Assembly: GCA_030386875.1 (NCBI GenBank)
Contig: CM059562.1
Span: 47,079,757-47,143,756 of the forward strand
DNA from: Morinoia aosen
Lineage: Eukaryota > Arthropoda > Malacostraca > Amphipoda > Talitridae
DNA: 64,000 nucleotides
Direction: 5' to 3'
Below the pieces are notes generated by a model. That model saw only the letters and a list, made by a program, of their open reading frames with translations, searched no databases and was not told the DNA's origin. The position numbers and the translations under genes are program-made. Within the stretch, counting starts at the first letter, position 1. Each line of letters starts with the position of its first letter. Positions 46,878 to 58,032 of this stretch are shown here, piece by piece.

Positions 46878-48149
46878 ATGCTAACTGTAAATGAAATGAA
46901 GAACATGAACTTTGAGTGCAACATTTGCCTCTGCTTGAAACAAAACAAAAAAATAGCAAATTCCATAGAGCATACGTTTATTAAAAAGTGAAATACAACC
47001 ATTTTCTTGTGATATTTATCATATCTCAACCATAGCAACTTCCTTTCTTTTGCAATGGTTTTCACTAGGTTTTTTATTTATAAATTACAATGAATGTGGT
47101 ATTAAAGTAAGTTGATTTACTTAAAACCAAAGGTATTTTGTTAAATGGATAGCTTACAAAGAGATTTATAATTTAAAACTCACAAAAGAAACTGTGTTGC
47201 AAGTGTAGTTAGCTCGAAGTTCCTAATTTAGATTAGGGGTGTTTTTTCCTATTAAAATTTATGATTATATTTTGTTTCAAACGATTCATTACTTGGATTC
47301 ATTACATGACTAAAGCAATTGGTTTTTATATTTTGATAGCATTATTTGTGAAAGAAATTTGTTGATAAAGATGCTAATGTACGTAATGGTTTCTTTTCTC
47401 ACCCTCAGTTCTTAGAGGGAACATCTACCCTGAACCAGAAAAATGGCTGTCACGTTTGTTGTATGGGAACTATATCTATGAAATTTGGCATACGCATGTA
47501 TTTTGGATAGGGTTACAGGTGTGTCTCCTAAACTTTTATTTAATTTACAAGCTAATTACTGAGATAATGGGAAAAAATGGTTTAAAAAATGGGTATTTTC
47601 AAAACCTATCTCTTCCAACAGTTATTATCGTACAGCAATGATTCAGGTCTCATTGAATGCGCAAAATATTGCAGCACAGCTGGACGCAGAATGAATGAAA
47701 AATTCAAGATAGTTTAGATTTTATATTTTAATTTTGATTTTTTTGAAAAGTCATGGTTTTTTCCGTACATTTTTCAATGTAACTATAAATCACTAGGCAT
47801 TTCATCATGATTCTCCGTCAGCCATGCAGCCACTTTTTGCGCATTCAATGAGACTTCAACCATTGCTCTATGATAATAACTGTTGAAGGAGATAGATTTT
47901 AAAATACGGCATTTTTCCATTTTCAACTGTTCAGGGAGAACATTTTTCGGAAACTTTTCATTTGCAAGCTATACTGCTTGGAAAAATTGATACGGTTGAT
48001 GTTCTGAAAGCTATATGAAAATATGAATATCTTTTCTTGTGAGTGTATTGTTATTCCTTGAAGGAACTTGTACGACAGGTATCAAGAAACGTTTGGAACT
48101 GGTATCATAGATATATTTCAATGCTCCAGGAGCGCACATTGAGGAGTTC
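46878..48149. other. AT-rich intergenic sequence, no gene seen
   Basis: Only short open frames without recognisable motifs. Confidence 0.4.
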
Positions 48150-48612
48150 TCTTCAACGCGCTCCTCCCCTTCCCGCCTTTGTTTCCCCCTCTCACGGAGC
48201 AAAGAACGTTGTGTAGCTTAGCTAGATCGTAAACTAAGGAGTTCTGCGTCAAATAGACCAACACAACCTACTCCAGATATTTCTGGTTCATGCCTAATGC
48301 GACCACTGTCTGATGCTAGCAGCTACATTTAAATCCACCTCCTTCCTCCCTCGTTTCCCCCTCTCACAAAGCACAGAATGTTCTGAACCTTAATTAGCGT
48401 GTAAGCTAAGGACGTCTGTATTGAATAGAGCCATATAAACCACCTAAAAAAGAAATTTCAGAAGCGTGGCACAAGCACTAGCTGGTCCGTGCTGGCTGCT
48501 AATTCACCCATCCCCCTTCCCAACCCTATTTCCCCAACTTAAAATGCTCAGATCGTTCTGCAAATTTGACAGCTTCTGAAGTAAGTATATCTCTATCGAA
48601 TACAGCAATAAA
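48150..48612. repeat. Tandem repeat, about 172-bp unit, three diverged copies
   Basis: The word 'gtttccccctctcac' occurs at 48181 and 48353, and a weaker copy 'atttccccaactta' near 48526, a spacing of 172-173. Each unit continues with 'gagcaaagaacgtt' or similar, 'cttagctagatcgtaa(ac)taagg', 'aatagac', 'ctgatgctagcagcta' or similar. Confidence 0.7.
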
Positions 48613-49514
48613 AAACAGGTATTTTCCAGATTCTGGGTAGATGTTTTCCTTAAAAGTCTTATCTTTCTGTATGTGAATTGTTAATTAATGTTAGTACTGA
48701 AACATATAGCAATGAATTGTACACCCAAAATTTATCAAATATCTCACATATTTTCCTAGGCCCTCTGCACTTACCTTTGCTATAATTGACCCATGGAACT
48801 AAAATGTGAATGAACAAGTAAAACCGGTCATTGAAACATGACCGAGCAAATGAAACTGGTCAATGAAACGTGACTGGATAAATAAAATTTAAACTAGATG
48901 ATCCATTATAAAAAATAACTAAAGATGTATAGAAAAGTTTATTCATATATTTGATGGTCAGAGGTTTAAGGAACATCCTATGGCAACATTCTGAATTCAT
49001 ATTTTTTTATTCTGTGCTGTGTAAACATTTGATGTTACACATTTTCATGGTATACGTATGCAAGTTGTCTTAGCAAACAAGACTTACCCTAGATTAGTAG
49101 AAGCTGATGAGTAGTCCCAGCCCTACAAACTGCATACTATAGCTATTTTGATTGGTATGCTATTAGAAAAATGTGTACTTCATTTTGGCATGAAAACTGT
49201 AACTAGTGTAATAACGCATTTAATGCTTTACTTGAATGCTGGTATAGATATGCTAGGTAAAGTATGTTCTTTTAGTGCCTTAATATCATTTTCATGTTTG
49301 CAAAACATAAGCTATGCATAGAAGAAAACAAAATGTGCAATAGTCAATGGTAAAATTTTATCAATATAATAATTCCTTTGAAACTAATTATTCATGATAA
49401 CTTTCAACATCCCTCATTGCGTGAAAGAATGGATTCTCAATAATTTTACTGAGAGCATCATTTTAGAAGATCAAATGGTTCAGCTATGAAAGTTGGGATA
49501 ACATAAGAAAATTT
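48613..49514. other. AT-rich intergenic sequence, no gene seen
   Basis: Only a local repeat at 48816-48890 ('aaac(c/t)ggtca(t/a)tgaaac(a/g)tgac') was noticed. Confidence 0.4.
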
Positions 49515-50160
49515 GATATATTTTCAAAACAACATACTAATCGATTTTCAAAATTTTTCTGCTTGAATCGTGGTAATCACATCAAAAATGAACAAATTTT
49601 CTTCAATGCCATTTCTGGCGCAAATGAGTATTAGACGAGTTATAGTGTTAGGTTAATTGGCGGTTTGCATTGCAGTTACACTACAAACAGCAGAAACTGT
49701 TACATTTGGCGGCGATTGAACAATGATGCCACTGGCTGGCTCGGTAAACATTAGCAAAACCGTAGGAGTGAACACCCTAGATTTAAGTATCCACTACCCC
49801 AGTCCCGCAAAAAATTTTTTGGCAATAACCTTTATTGTGTTATTAACTAAACATCCTAGAAGTGGGTTCAGGCTCCGCAGGCTCTCCGGGGTGAGCTAAT
49901 AACAAATTACTAAGTACCCAAATGTACTCTAACAGCTACAGCGCACAGCGGTTTCTGCTGTTTGAATGACTGGAACTGCTATGGAACACGAAACTAAACC
50001 TACCGCTATAACTCATTAAATACTCGTTTGCGCCAGAAATGGCATAGAAGAAAAGTTGTTTATTTTGATATGATTACCATGATTCAAGCAAAAAAATTTC
50101 AGAAATCGATAGGTATGTTGTTCTGAAAAATATCAAAAATTTATCAAAATCAACCACAAA
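49515..50160. repeat. Palindromic module 1 (unclassified family P)
   Basis: Inverted arms of about 145 bases: 49515-49660 and 49975-50160 ('aacaacatacta' / 'taggtatgttgtt', 'ttgaatcgtggtaat' / 'attaccatgattcaa', 'gagtattagacgagttatag' / 'ctataactcattaaatactc'). The centre includes 'aagtgggttcaggctccgcagg'. No coding capacity. Confidence 0.75.
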
Positions 50161-51109
50161 AATTACCAAACTATATCACTCTTCAATCTCTACTAGAAAA
50201 GGCGGTCAATATTGAGTTTAGGTGATATGGGGAAATGAAGCATTCTGTTTCAAACAATCAGTAAAGAAGCCCATTTAAAAACGTTTTATAGGAACAACAT
50301 TTTTGGCGATAATGCTTAGTTTTAGAGTTATAGCGGTGAATTAGTTACCGCAACTCAAGTGTTTGAAGCGGAGCGCGAGTATGGCAACACTGTCATGGAT
50401 TCTCCATTCGGGAGCGAGAGCGCCAAAAGAAAAGTAGACCAAGCAGAATTTAATTAATAAAGGTTTCTAGTGACCGCCTTTGGAGATTATGTTAACGGAC
50501 GTCACTAGAAACCTTTATTTATAATTTTCACTAGAAGAACTGCGGCTACCCCTCACGACCCAACCTCTTTACGTTTGTAATAGGAGGTTCGCTTCCATTA
50601 TTGATAAAATTCCGCATGGCGCGCTCGCTTCCTTAGCGCGTGAAAGCCCCAAAAATGTCATTCTTGTAAAACGTTTTTAATGGGCTCCTTTACTTATTGT
50701 TTGAAACGGAATGCTTCATTTCTCCACATCACCTAAACTTAACCCTATATGGCACAATGTTGCTTTCAGGCAACATACCAAAAAAAACTTCAATATCTCA
50801 GAGAGTATTTGAGGAAACAAAACAAATTAGATTTCTCCCAATACCTTGAAATGTAGACTACCGCTGCAAAACGCCCACCAAAAAAAATTCTGTAGAGCAC
50901 GTGTACAATAAGGAACAGATTGCGCTGAAGTGGGGCTCTGGGTAATTTGCAAACTAACGGTTGTTTCTCTTTGCCTGTTGTTCACTGTTTTAGGAGTAAG
51001 TATAAAAATAAATTATGCTGTAAATAGATACTGTTCTAAAGACTATGTGTAGGTAGTTAGAAATTATTTGGTCAGAAAATAAAGTTTCCAGATCCTAAGT
51101 TCTCTGTTT

Positions 51110-51262
51110 GTTGCCTGAGGGCAACATTGCGCAACTAAGCGTATTCTTACAGGACTCTGCTTGTTGCCTCAGGGCAACATTGCGTAACTAAGCGTATTCT
51201 TACAGAACTCTGCTTGTTGCTTGAGAGCAACACAGCTCAACTGAGTATATTCTTTCTGAAAT
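51110..51262. repeat. 53-bp direct repeat, three copies, inside piggyBac 2
   Basis: Units start at 51110, 51163 and 51216 with GTTGCCTGAGGGCAACA or a variant and end in 'ctaagcgtattcttac'. Each unit contains one hairpin. Likely transposase binding sites. Confidence 0.85.
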
Positions 51263-51520
51263 TAGCATTGTAACTTGAGCTAAGCTTTATGATAGTATAG
51301 TTCTTTCGTTGTCTATTTTTCACATTTTGTTCATATATAGAGATGGCAAAAGCAATACAAATATATTTGATTGAAGATATATATCTTGATTGAAGATACA
51401 TAATATGCCAATCTCTACTCTGCTCCAATACTACTAGGATTTTGTCCAGTTTACAACCCTATATTTATGTATATATATTTGCTAGTTCTCCCACAGTTCA
51501 TGCATATTTTTTCCAGTGAT

Positions 51521-52384
51521 GGACGCTAAAAAAATTTCTACGGCTTACTATAACATCTGAATCAGGAGATGAAAACATAGAGAATCTGACAGTGACAGTG
51601 ATGCCAATGAAATAAAAAGGCCACCCAAAATGCTCGCAATGCTTGAAAAAACGGGCTGGAGAATAAAATACCAGAATATGAAGAAAAGCAACAACCCTTT
51701 TCATCAAATGTAAAAGGGAGAAAGCGTATATGGAAAACAAAAGGCCCATCTAAAATTTCTTATAATGGGTCTGATTTTACTAGACGGCAATACCACCCTG
51801 GCAATGAAGTGAAGAAACCGATTGAATGCTACAAAACTGTGCAATAGAAGTCTACTGAGTAAAGTGGTGGATAAATGTAATAAATATTCAATTCACGAAA
51901 ATCCTACCAAGCCACTAATGCTAACAGATTCACTAATGTTGAATTCACTAATGACTCTGAATATCATACTTGTAAGATCCAAGAAGTGATATGAATGGCT
52001 TCGGCATTTTTTTGGATATGATGGTCATGCCGGCCTGGCTATTGTATAGACGTGAATATAAGTGCCTTGACATTCCGAATATGAAACAACTTTCTATGTT
52101 CAAGTTCAAGCTAAAGATCTCTGGGTGTCTTCCACTACAGGGAAAATCTTTGAGAAAAGAACTATAGAGAGGAAAACCATTTAATGAAGATGTTTGTTCA
52201 TTGCATAAGAAAAACAAAGAAAGGTCCCACTGCCCCTACTTACACAAATGATAGACTAGATGAGATAGGTCATTTTCGTCAATATGAAGAAAAGAAGGGA
52301 TGTTGCAAATATCGAGGCTGCAGCGGAATTGCGAAAATTTTATGCATAAACGCGAAGTTTTTTGTGCTTCGCACCATATCCTAA
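51521..52384 (+). pseudogene. piggyBac transposase remnant, C-terminal third recognisable
   Basis: An acidic N-terminal fragment near 51521-51600 is followed by deleted and frame-broken sequence. The C-terminal part is clear: PAWLLYRREYKCLD (about 52030-52075), FKFKLKISGCLP, then IGHFRQYEEKKGCCKYRGC (about 52270-52325), the cysteine-rich domain of piggyBac transposases. The catalytic middle is missing. Confidence 0.75.
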
Positions 52385-52823
52385 ACGTCTCTTCAAGTTC
52401 TGCACTTCTTAGTTCATATGTACCTTAGTTGTAAAGGGATGAAATTTTGACAATTTGTTTTGTAGCATATTGTAGTGTATCAATACCATTGTTTTCCACT
52501 CTATAAATTATTATTCAAAAGCCTTCAATAAAAAGAATTAATTGTAATTTGGGCATTGAATGTCTTTGGTAAAAATTTTCGGCAAAGCAAATTGCATTTT
52601 TTGACGCAGTTGCATAATGTTGCCTTAGAGCAACAAACTGGACAAACAAAAACATCCTCGGTGGGGCAATGTTGCTTTGAGGCAACAGTCCGGAAAAATT
52701 TTACATACTCATAGTATTATTTTTTGAAGACGATATATATCATTCTGGCACTGTTATAAACGAGGTTTTGTGTGAAAATATTTTTTTTTCCCAAAACTGA
52801 AAATGCGTGCCATATAGGGTTAA

Positions 52824-53045
52824 TATTGACCGAAAAGGCAGTAAATGTCAAGGATTAATCGGGAATCGATTTTCCACTTTTCAAATCCTAAACATATATA
52901 GTTAATTAGATCAAAATAAACCAGTTTTCTTCTATGCACTTTCCGTCGTAAATGTGTATTATACGAATTATAGCGGTAGGTTTGGTTTCGTCTCTGATGA
53001 CGAATGCGCTCGAATAAACAGCTACTCATTGATTTTTGAATTTTT
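52824..53045 (+). repeat. Family P half-module
   Basis: 'gggaatcgattttccacttt', 'gttaattagatcaaaataaa', 'cttctatgcactttccgtcg', 'acgaattatagcggtaggtt', then 'gaataaacagctactcattg'. Confidence 0.65.
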
Positions 53046-54660
53046 ATTGCTGTGTCGAGAATCTGTTAAGAATAATCAATTTTTCGAATTAAAAATGAGA
53101 ATTTAGGGAAAATCTTAACCATGTGTAATAAATTCGAGTTTTTTAATTATGTGTAATAAATTTACGTGTAACAAATTTTGTACTTTAAAAAATAAAAAAA
53201 AAATACTTCATTGGGTTTTGCTTTATGTGTTGTAAAAACATTGCAGGGTTCGCATTCAGCAGTACAGAGAGTGATCGAGTCCACACGTTCGTTGAAAGAA
53301 TGTTGCGGTAAGGCTATTCTGAAGAGCATCGGGCAGTTTGTATTTGTATGACCACGAAGGAATGTGTGAGGGAACTTGGTTACAAAGATCTCTTACATGG
53401 CAGAGAAACCTTTCCACAAAAGTGTATGTAGACAGGGCGATCTTAAAATAACATGGGGGAGAAGAGGCCAACGAAACTTGAGAGGGTTTGGCTGAACTAC
53501 ATGGAGAGAAATTTATTGCAAGCACTTGTAAGTTGTAAGCGTTGGGGCTGAGGACGCTGGACAGAAGAGGGTGACATATTTATGACACACCATGGTAGGC
53601 TTAGGAGGTCCGTTAGAAAGCGAGCAATATTATCGAAAAGCAAACAACCTCAGAAGAAGGCGGAGATTACTGCGCGCTTGGCAAAACATTTCAACAGCAA
53701 ATAAGAAAAGGACAGCCTCAGGGAAAACCAATGGGAACGTTAGAGGGAAGTGTAGGAGGACGCTCAAGAAGCCCCGTGAGAACACGATTTGTCTCACGAA
53801 AAGGGGGAGTACAGCTTTTTGAACGGAGGGACAGAGCTGATGAGAGGCGAGCAGTCTAACGCGGTGCATCATCATGGAAAGAAGTACGTGTAACCAAGTG
53901 TCATACTGAAAAAGCATTCTGAAAATATAAGTGAAAATATGGAATATATTGAACGTATAGAGGAAGTTGAACAAGTTGTTTTGAGCCCGTAAATTAAAAT
54001 GAAATTAAAAAAATGTCACGTCTATTTTCCAGAAATGAAAACATCGTAACCAAACTGTGTAGTATATGAAGTACTAAGTTGAACGTCAGTTGGGCAGGTA
54101 AGGAGTGTTTTGGATCACAAGATATGCAGTTCCCTTTTGAAAAGAAGTTTTGAAATAAAAGTCATGAAAAATAATGTCACATTAACGTAAAAAGTAAAAT
54201 AATTTTGAACACAATTTTTGGCAATTAAAAGATGTAACGAGCTGATAAATCATTTGCAGGCAGGGCGGTCGTCGCAGATGTGTAACGTGAATGGAGGTTA
54301 CGCGCTAGAAGTCAGAAAAGGAGATTTGGAAGGTGGTCGTCATAATTTTTTTTTAACTGAGAATCACTCGTGGAGACTGAACTGAAGTTATGCCTTTGAG
54401 AAGGAACGTGTGAACGAACGTTATGACCACATTTGTACTGCTGAATGCCACAATAATTGAGGGGTATTCTGTCACATTCATGTGTGGGAAAGTTTGGGAA
54501 GGGCTGGCCGGCCAGATTTACTGGGATATCAATTGTGTGTAAGTCAGTAGGGTAGGGCTTTGAGGCAGGTTGTAAAATTGAACTGTGATCTAATGACATG
54601 TTCATAGATGGTGAGTCAATGTTATCGTATTGTATCAGTTCTGCCGTAATTATAAATTCA
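53046..54660. other. No gene identified; arginine-rich open frame noted
   Basis: A GC-richer patch at 53240-53880 has a 76-codon frame at 53592 rich in arginine and lysine, and overlapping frames on the other strand. No motif that I know. The remainder is AT-rich. Confidence 0.4.
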
Positions 54661-54680
54661 TGCTAAATTCATATGGCGTA

Positions 54681-54775
54681 TATAAATATCCGTCAACGCA
54701 AAGGCAGCTCATCGATGCAGGTGCGCACAGAATCGCGCGGATGTAAGTCGTGTATCAACTCCTCGGTGAGTACCT
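54681..54775 (+). promoter_or_regulatory. Candidate TATA promoter with short first exon
   Basis: TATAAATA at 54681-54688, an initiator-like TCATCG with A at 54711 (30 bases on), and a strong donor CTCG/GTGAGTACC at about 54765. The geometry is that of an arthropod core promoter. No coding exon downstream was recognised, so this may be a chance match or belong to a gene that continues beyond this window. Confidence 0.35.
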
Positions 54776-54934
54776 TTTCTTTTTTAGTATATATACTGTA
54801 GTGTCAATTATTTTCCATGAATTTTGTGTCGTATATGCATCCTTTGGAGGTGTGCCATTCCTCAATTCCGAGAGCCGGATCTTCCTGTTAATGAAATGTT
54901 GACAAGGAGGTGAAGGGCCCATTTCTCGTGACAG

Positions 54935-55865
54935 CTGGTATCATGGTAATAACATCGAAATAAACTACTTTTATTCTATACACTATTTTTGTCAAATGCA
55001 TATTTTACGAGTTAGAGCAGTAGGTTTTATTTTTTTACGCAATTGAGCTGTTACAGTACGTTTGAATACTTTTAAATCGAGCGTTCATTGCGCAGTGTTG
55101 CCAAATACCGCTCAATGAATTACTTCCCGCTTCAAACACTTGAGTTGCGGTAACTAATTCACCGCTATAACTCGTAAAATACTTATTTATGACGAAAAGT
55201 GCATAGAAGAAAACTTATTTATTTCAATCTAATTAACTATGTTAAGGCACCTAAAAATCAAATATCGATTCCTGGTTAATCCTCAACATTTACCTACAAG
55301 GCTTTGTTCATTCCAAGTATATTTACCAAACAGCCACAATTAAAATTAAAAAAACAGCCACTTTGACTGCAGCAGGTAAAACATGTTGATAAATAAATGT
55401 GAAGCGTTTGCCAGTAACCAATTTTCAGGTTTTCAGTGCCTAAATCTAGTTAATTATATTGAAATAAACAAGTTTTCTTCTATGCACTTTCCGTCGGAAA
55501 TGAGTTTTTTTTGAGTTATAGCGGCATGTTAATTAACGTCTTTGATAACTAATGGGATTGAATAAACAGCTACTATTTAATTTCCGTATTTTTGTTGCTT
55601 GAAACATGGTAGTAACATCAAAATGAACTACTTTTCTTCCATATACTTTTTGCGTTAAATGATTATTTCACGAGTTATAGCGGTAGGCTTTATTTTTTGT
55701 GCGATTGAGCTGCTACAGCACGTTTGAGGGTCAAATTTTACTTTAATGTTGTCAACAATTTTCATAATTTTGTTGCTATAGGCCTAGATAGGTAATATAG
55801 TCAATTTTAAGATGTTTAACACTAATGACAATGTGCTCGCAAATGCTTAGTTTTCGAGTTATTTA
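54935..55865. repeat. Family P modules, alternating orientation
   Basis: Four copies of the core word: plus-oriented at about 54945-55050, 55425-55530 and 55605-55710, and minus-oriented at about 55100-55290. Cores read 'gagttatagcgg' or the inverse 'accgctataactcgt', each next to 'cttctatgcactttccg' or a variant. Confidence 0.7.
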
Positions 55866-57036
55866 AGGACACCGTCTAGGTAGAAATCAGGATATGTGTT
55901 GATTTTCTGCTTTTATATGCATCTTATAGAGGATTTTCTTGTGCTTCCATTGGTACTTTCCCTTTACGTCTACTCCAAATAGTGCGCCCACCAGAGGGGG
56001 GAAAGCGATGGGGTGGAGTGACCACCTCATTATCGGGCGTCAATTGAGCGTGTTTCTCTGCGGCAATGGCAATATAGGTCGTTCATGGGCTCCTCAAAGT
56101 GCTTTCATTATTTAAACGAAACATTCCATCGCTGGATAAACATTTTTTTATAATTTTTTCGACAATTTCAGAATTTAGCTGTTTTGCCGTATCTATGATA
56201 CCGCAGCTTTCATTCATAGCTCAATGACAGCTGCAGTATCATAGCTACAGCTATGGCAAGCACACCAATCCAAAGGGCTTGAAAAGAGCTATAAAACAAT
56301 GGAGTTGACTTGACAAAAAAACGTATTCTGGTCAAAAAAAATGAAAAATTAAAAAAATTGATAGCTTTCAAGAATAACACCTATTCTCTTTTGTTGTATA
56401 TTTTTTCCTAGAGTTACAGAGCTACAGCAATGTAAATTGTATCAATCAAAAGGGCTTAAAAAGAGCTACAAACGCTCAAGAGTTCATCATAGAAAACCCT
56501 GTAGTTCAAAAGATAAAAAGAAAAAAAATTTTTTTTGTGAAAAAACATGTTTTTCTGGAAACTTGATAATTGGTCTCTCAAATGTATCTCCTTCCACAAT
56601 TTTAGAGCTACAAGAATGGTTTATATACCATTCGATAGGGCTTAGCAAGGTGTATCCTCGCGCAATAGAATTTCTTGATATATTTATTATTTTGAAAATT
56701 ACACAACATGAAATAAAATGAAAAAGTTCATTTTTCATTTTTTAATTCCCAAAATCAACAAAAAAGTTATCAAAATTCCCTATTGCGAGTGGTTATATAG
56801 ACATCTAAGCAATCTAAAAACGAGGTACTGGTTCTGTAACTTCAAAATTGTAGAAGAAGATAGATTTTAAAAAAAAACCTATTTTTTCATATTTTTCAAA
56901 AATAAAAAAAATCCAGTGCAGATACAAACATTTTGTTGATATAACAAACGATCTTTGCATCATTTCACACCTACTGTGAAAATTTCAGAGAAATCCATCT
57001 ATAAATAGCAGACTTTTTTTACCTAGACGGTGTCCT
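55866..57036. mobile_element. TA-flanked element with AGGACACCGTCTAGGTA ends
   Basis: Perfect 17-bp inverted ends, TA at 55864-55865 and 57037-57038, total 1,171 bp. No transposase was found. The interior has two copies of a module ('atcaaaagggcttaaaaagagctac' type words near 56270 and 56440). It may be a Tc1/mariner-group MITE by its TA target, but the ends match no family that I recall. It interrupts a family P module. Confidence 0.75.
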
Positions 57037-57099
57037 TATGTTTAAAGTTATATGAACGGCACTCCTGAATGGCCTTTTTCGCGCAAAAGCAGTCATTGT

Positions 57100-57960
57100 T
57101 TTTGCAATAGAAAAGGAAGCTAACCCATATTACAAACGTAAAGAGGTTGGGTTGTGAGGGGTGGCCACAGTTCTACTAGTAAAAATTATGGTAAATGTGT
57201 AGCGTTGGTCAGTAATCGATTTTCCACTTTTTGGTGTCAAATCGTAGTTAATTAGATCGAAATAAACAAGTTTTCTTCTATGCACTTTCGGTCGTAAATG
57301 AATATTTTACAAGTTATAGCGGTAAATTACTGACCGCAACTCCAGTGTTTGAAGCGGGAACTAATTCAAACAGCACATCGGATGGCAACACTGCAATGCC
57401 GTCTCGCTTCTAGTTCGATCGTCATCAAAGACGAAACCAAACCTACCGCTATACCTTGTTAAATACTCATTTGACGAAAAAAGTGTATAGAAGAAAAGTT
57501 GTTTATTTTGATGTTATTACCATAATTCAAGCAACAAAAATTTGAAAATCAATGAGTAGCTGTTTATTTGAGCGCATTCGTCATCAAAGACGAAACTAAA
57601 CTTACCACCATAACTCGTTAAATACTCATTTACGACGGAAAGTGCATAGAAGAAAACTTGTTTATTTCGATCTAATTAACTACGATTAGGCACTGAAAAC
57701 TCAAAAATCGATTACTGACCAACGCTACACATTTACCAAAATTATAAATGAAGGTTTCTAGTGACGTCCGTTTACATCGACTGCAAGATGGCTACCGCCA
57801 TCTTAGGTACCGGGTGGCGGCATTGCGGCGGCCACCTTGGAGTTGATGTAAACGGACGTCACTACCTAGAAACCTTTATTCATAATTTTCACTAGAAAAA
57901 CTGTGGCTACCCCTCACAACCCAACCTCTTTATGTTTGTAATAGGGGGTTAGCTTCCGTT
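57100..57960. repeat. Family P palindromic module with central hairpin
   Basis: Outer arms 57110-57165 and about 57895-57955 ('aacctctttatgtttgtaat' type) and inner arms 57189-57335 / 57600-57750 ('aatgtgtagcgttggtcagt', 'gttaattagatcgaaataaa', 'cttctatgcactttc'). A strong hairpin 'aaggtttctagtgacgtccg'/'cggacgtcactacctagaaac' lies at 57742-57877. Confidence 0.75.
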
Positions 57961-58032
57961 ATTAATTATATTACGCTAGGCGCGCATGCCTCCCTGGTGC
58001 GCACAAGCCAACTCCAAAGTTGAATAATTTGT

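Larger units (their letters stand above)
50743..52819 (+). mobile_element. Decayed piggyBac element, second lineage
   Basis: TTAA (50739-50742 and 52820-52823) flanks ends that are perfectly inverted: CCCTATATGGCAC and GTGCCATATAGGG. Subterminal hairpins of the type TGTTGC-CT-x-AGG-GCAACA occur at both ends (near 50758, three at 51110-51262, and near 52617 and 52669). The size is 2,077 bp. Ends and protein differ from the element at 35585, so it is another lineage. Confidence 0.88.
50185..52900. repeat. Palindromic module 2 (family P), split by a decayed piggyBac
   Basis: Left arm 50185-50290 ('ggcggtcaatattgagttta', 'aaatgaagcattctgtttc', 'aaaaacgttttat') is the inverse of 50665-50738 continued at 52820 ('tattgacc'), so the piggyBac insertion at 50743 is bridged by the arm. 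At the centre a hairpin 'aaaggtttctagtgac'/'gtcactagaaaccttta' lies at 50458-50519. Confidence 0.7.

Noticed and set aside
46075..48890. Possible inverted ends with GGCCGGTCAA words
   Set aside because: The words at 46075, 46470 and 48820 do not form a consistent inverted pair with a target duplication.
53592..53974. Arginine-rich 76-codon frame and overlapping 114-codon minus frame
   Set aside because: Composition is biased, neither shows a domain, and they shadow each other.
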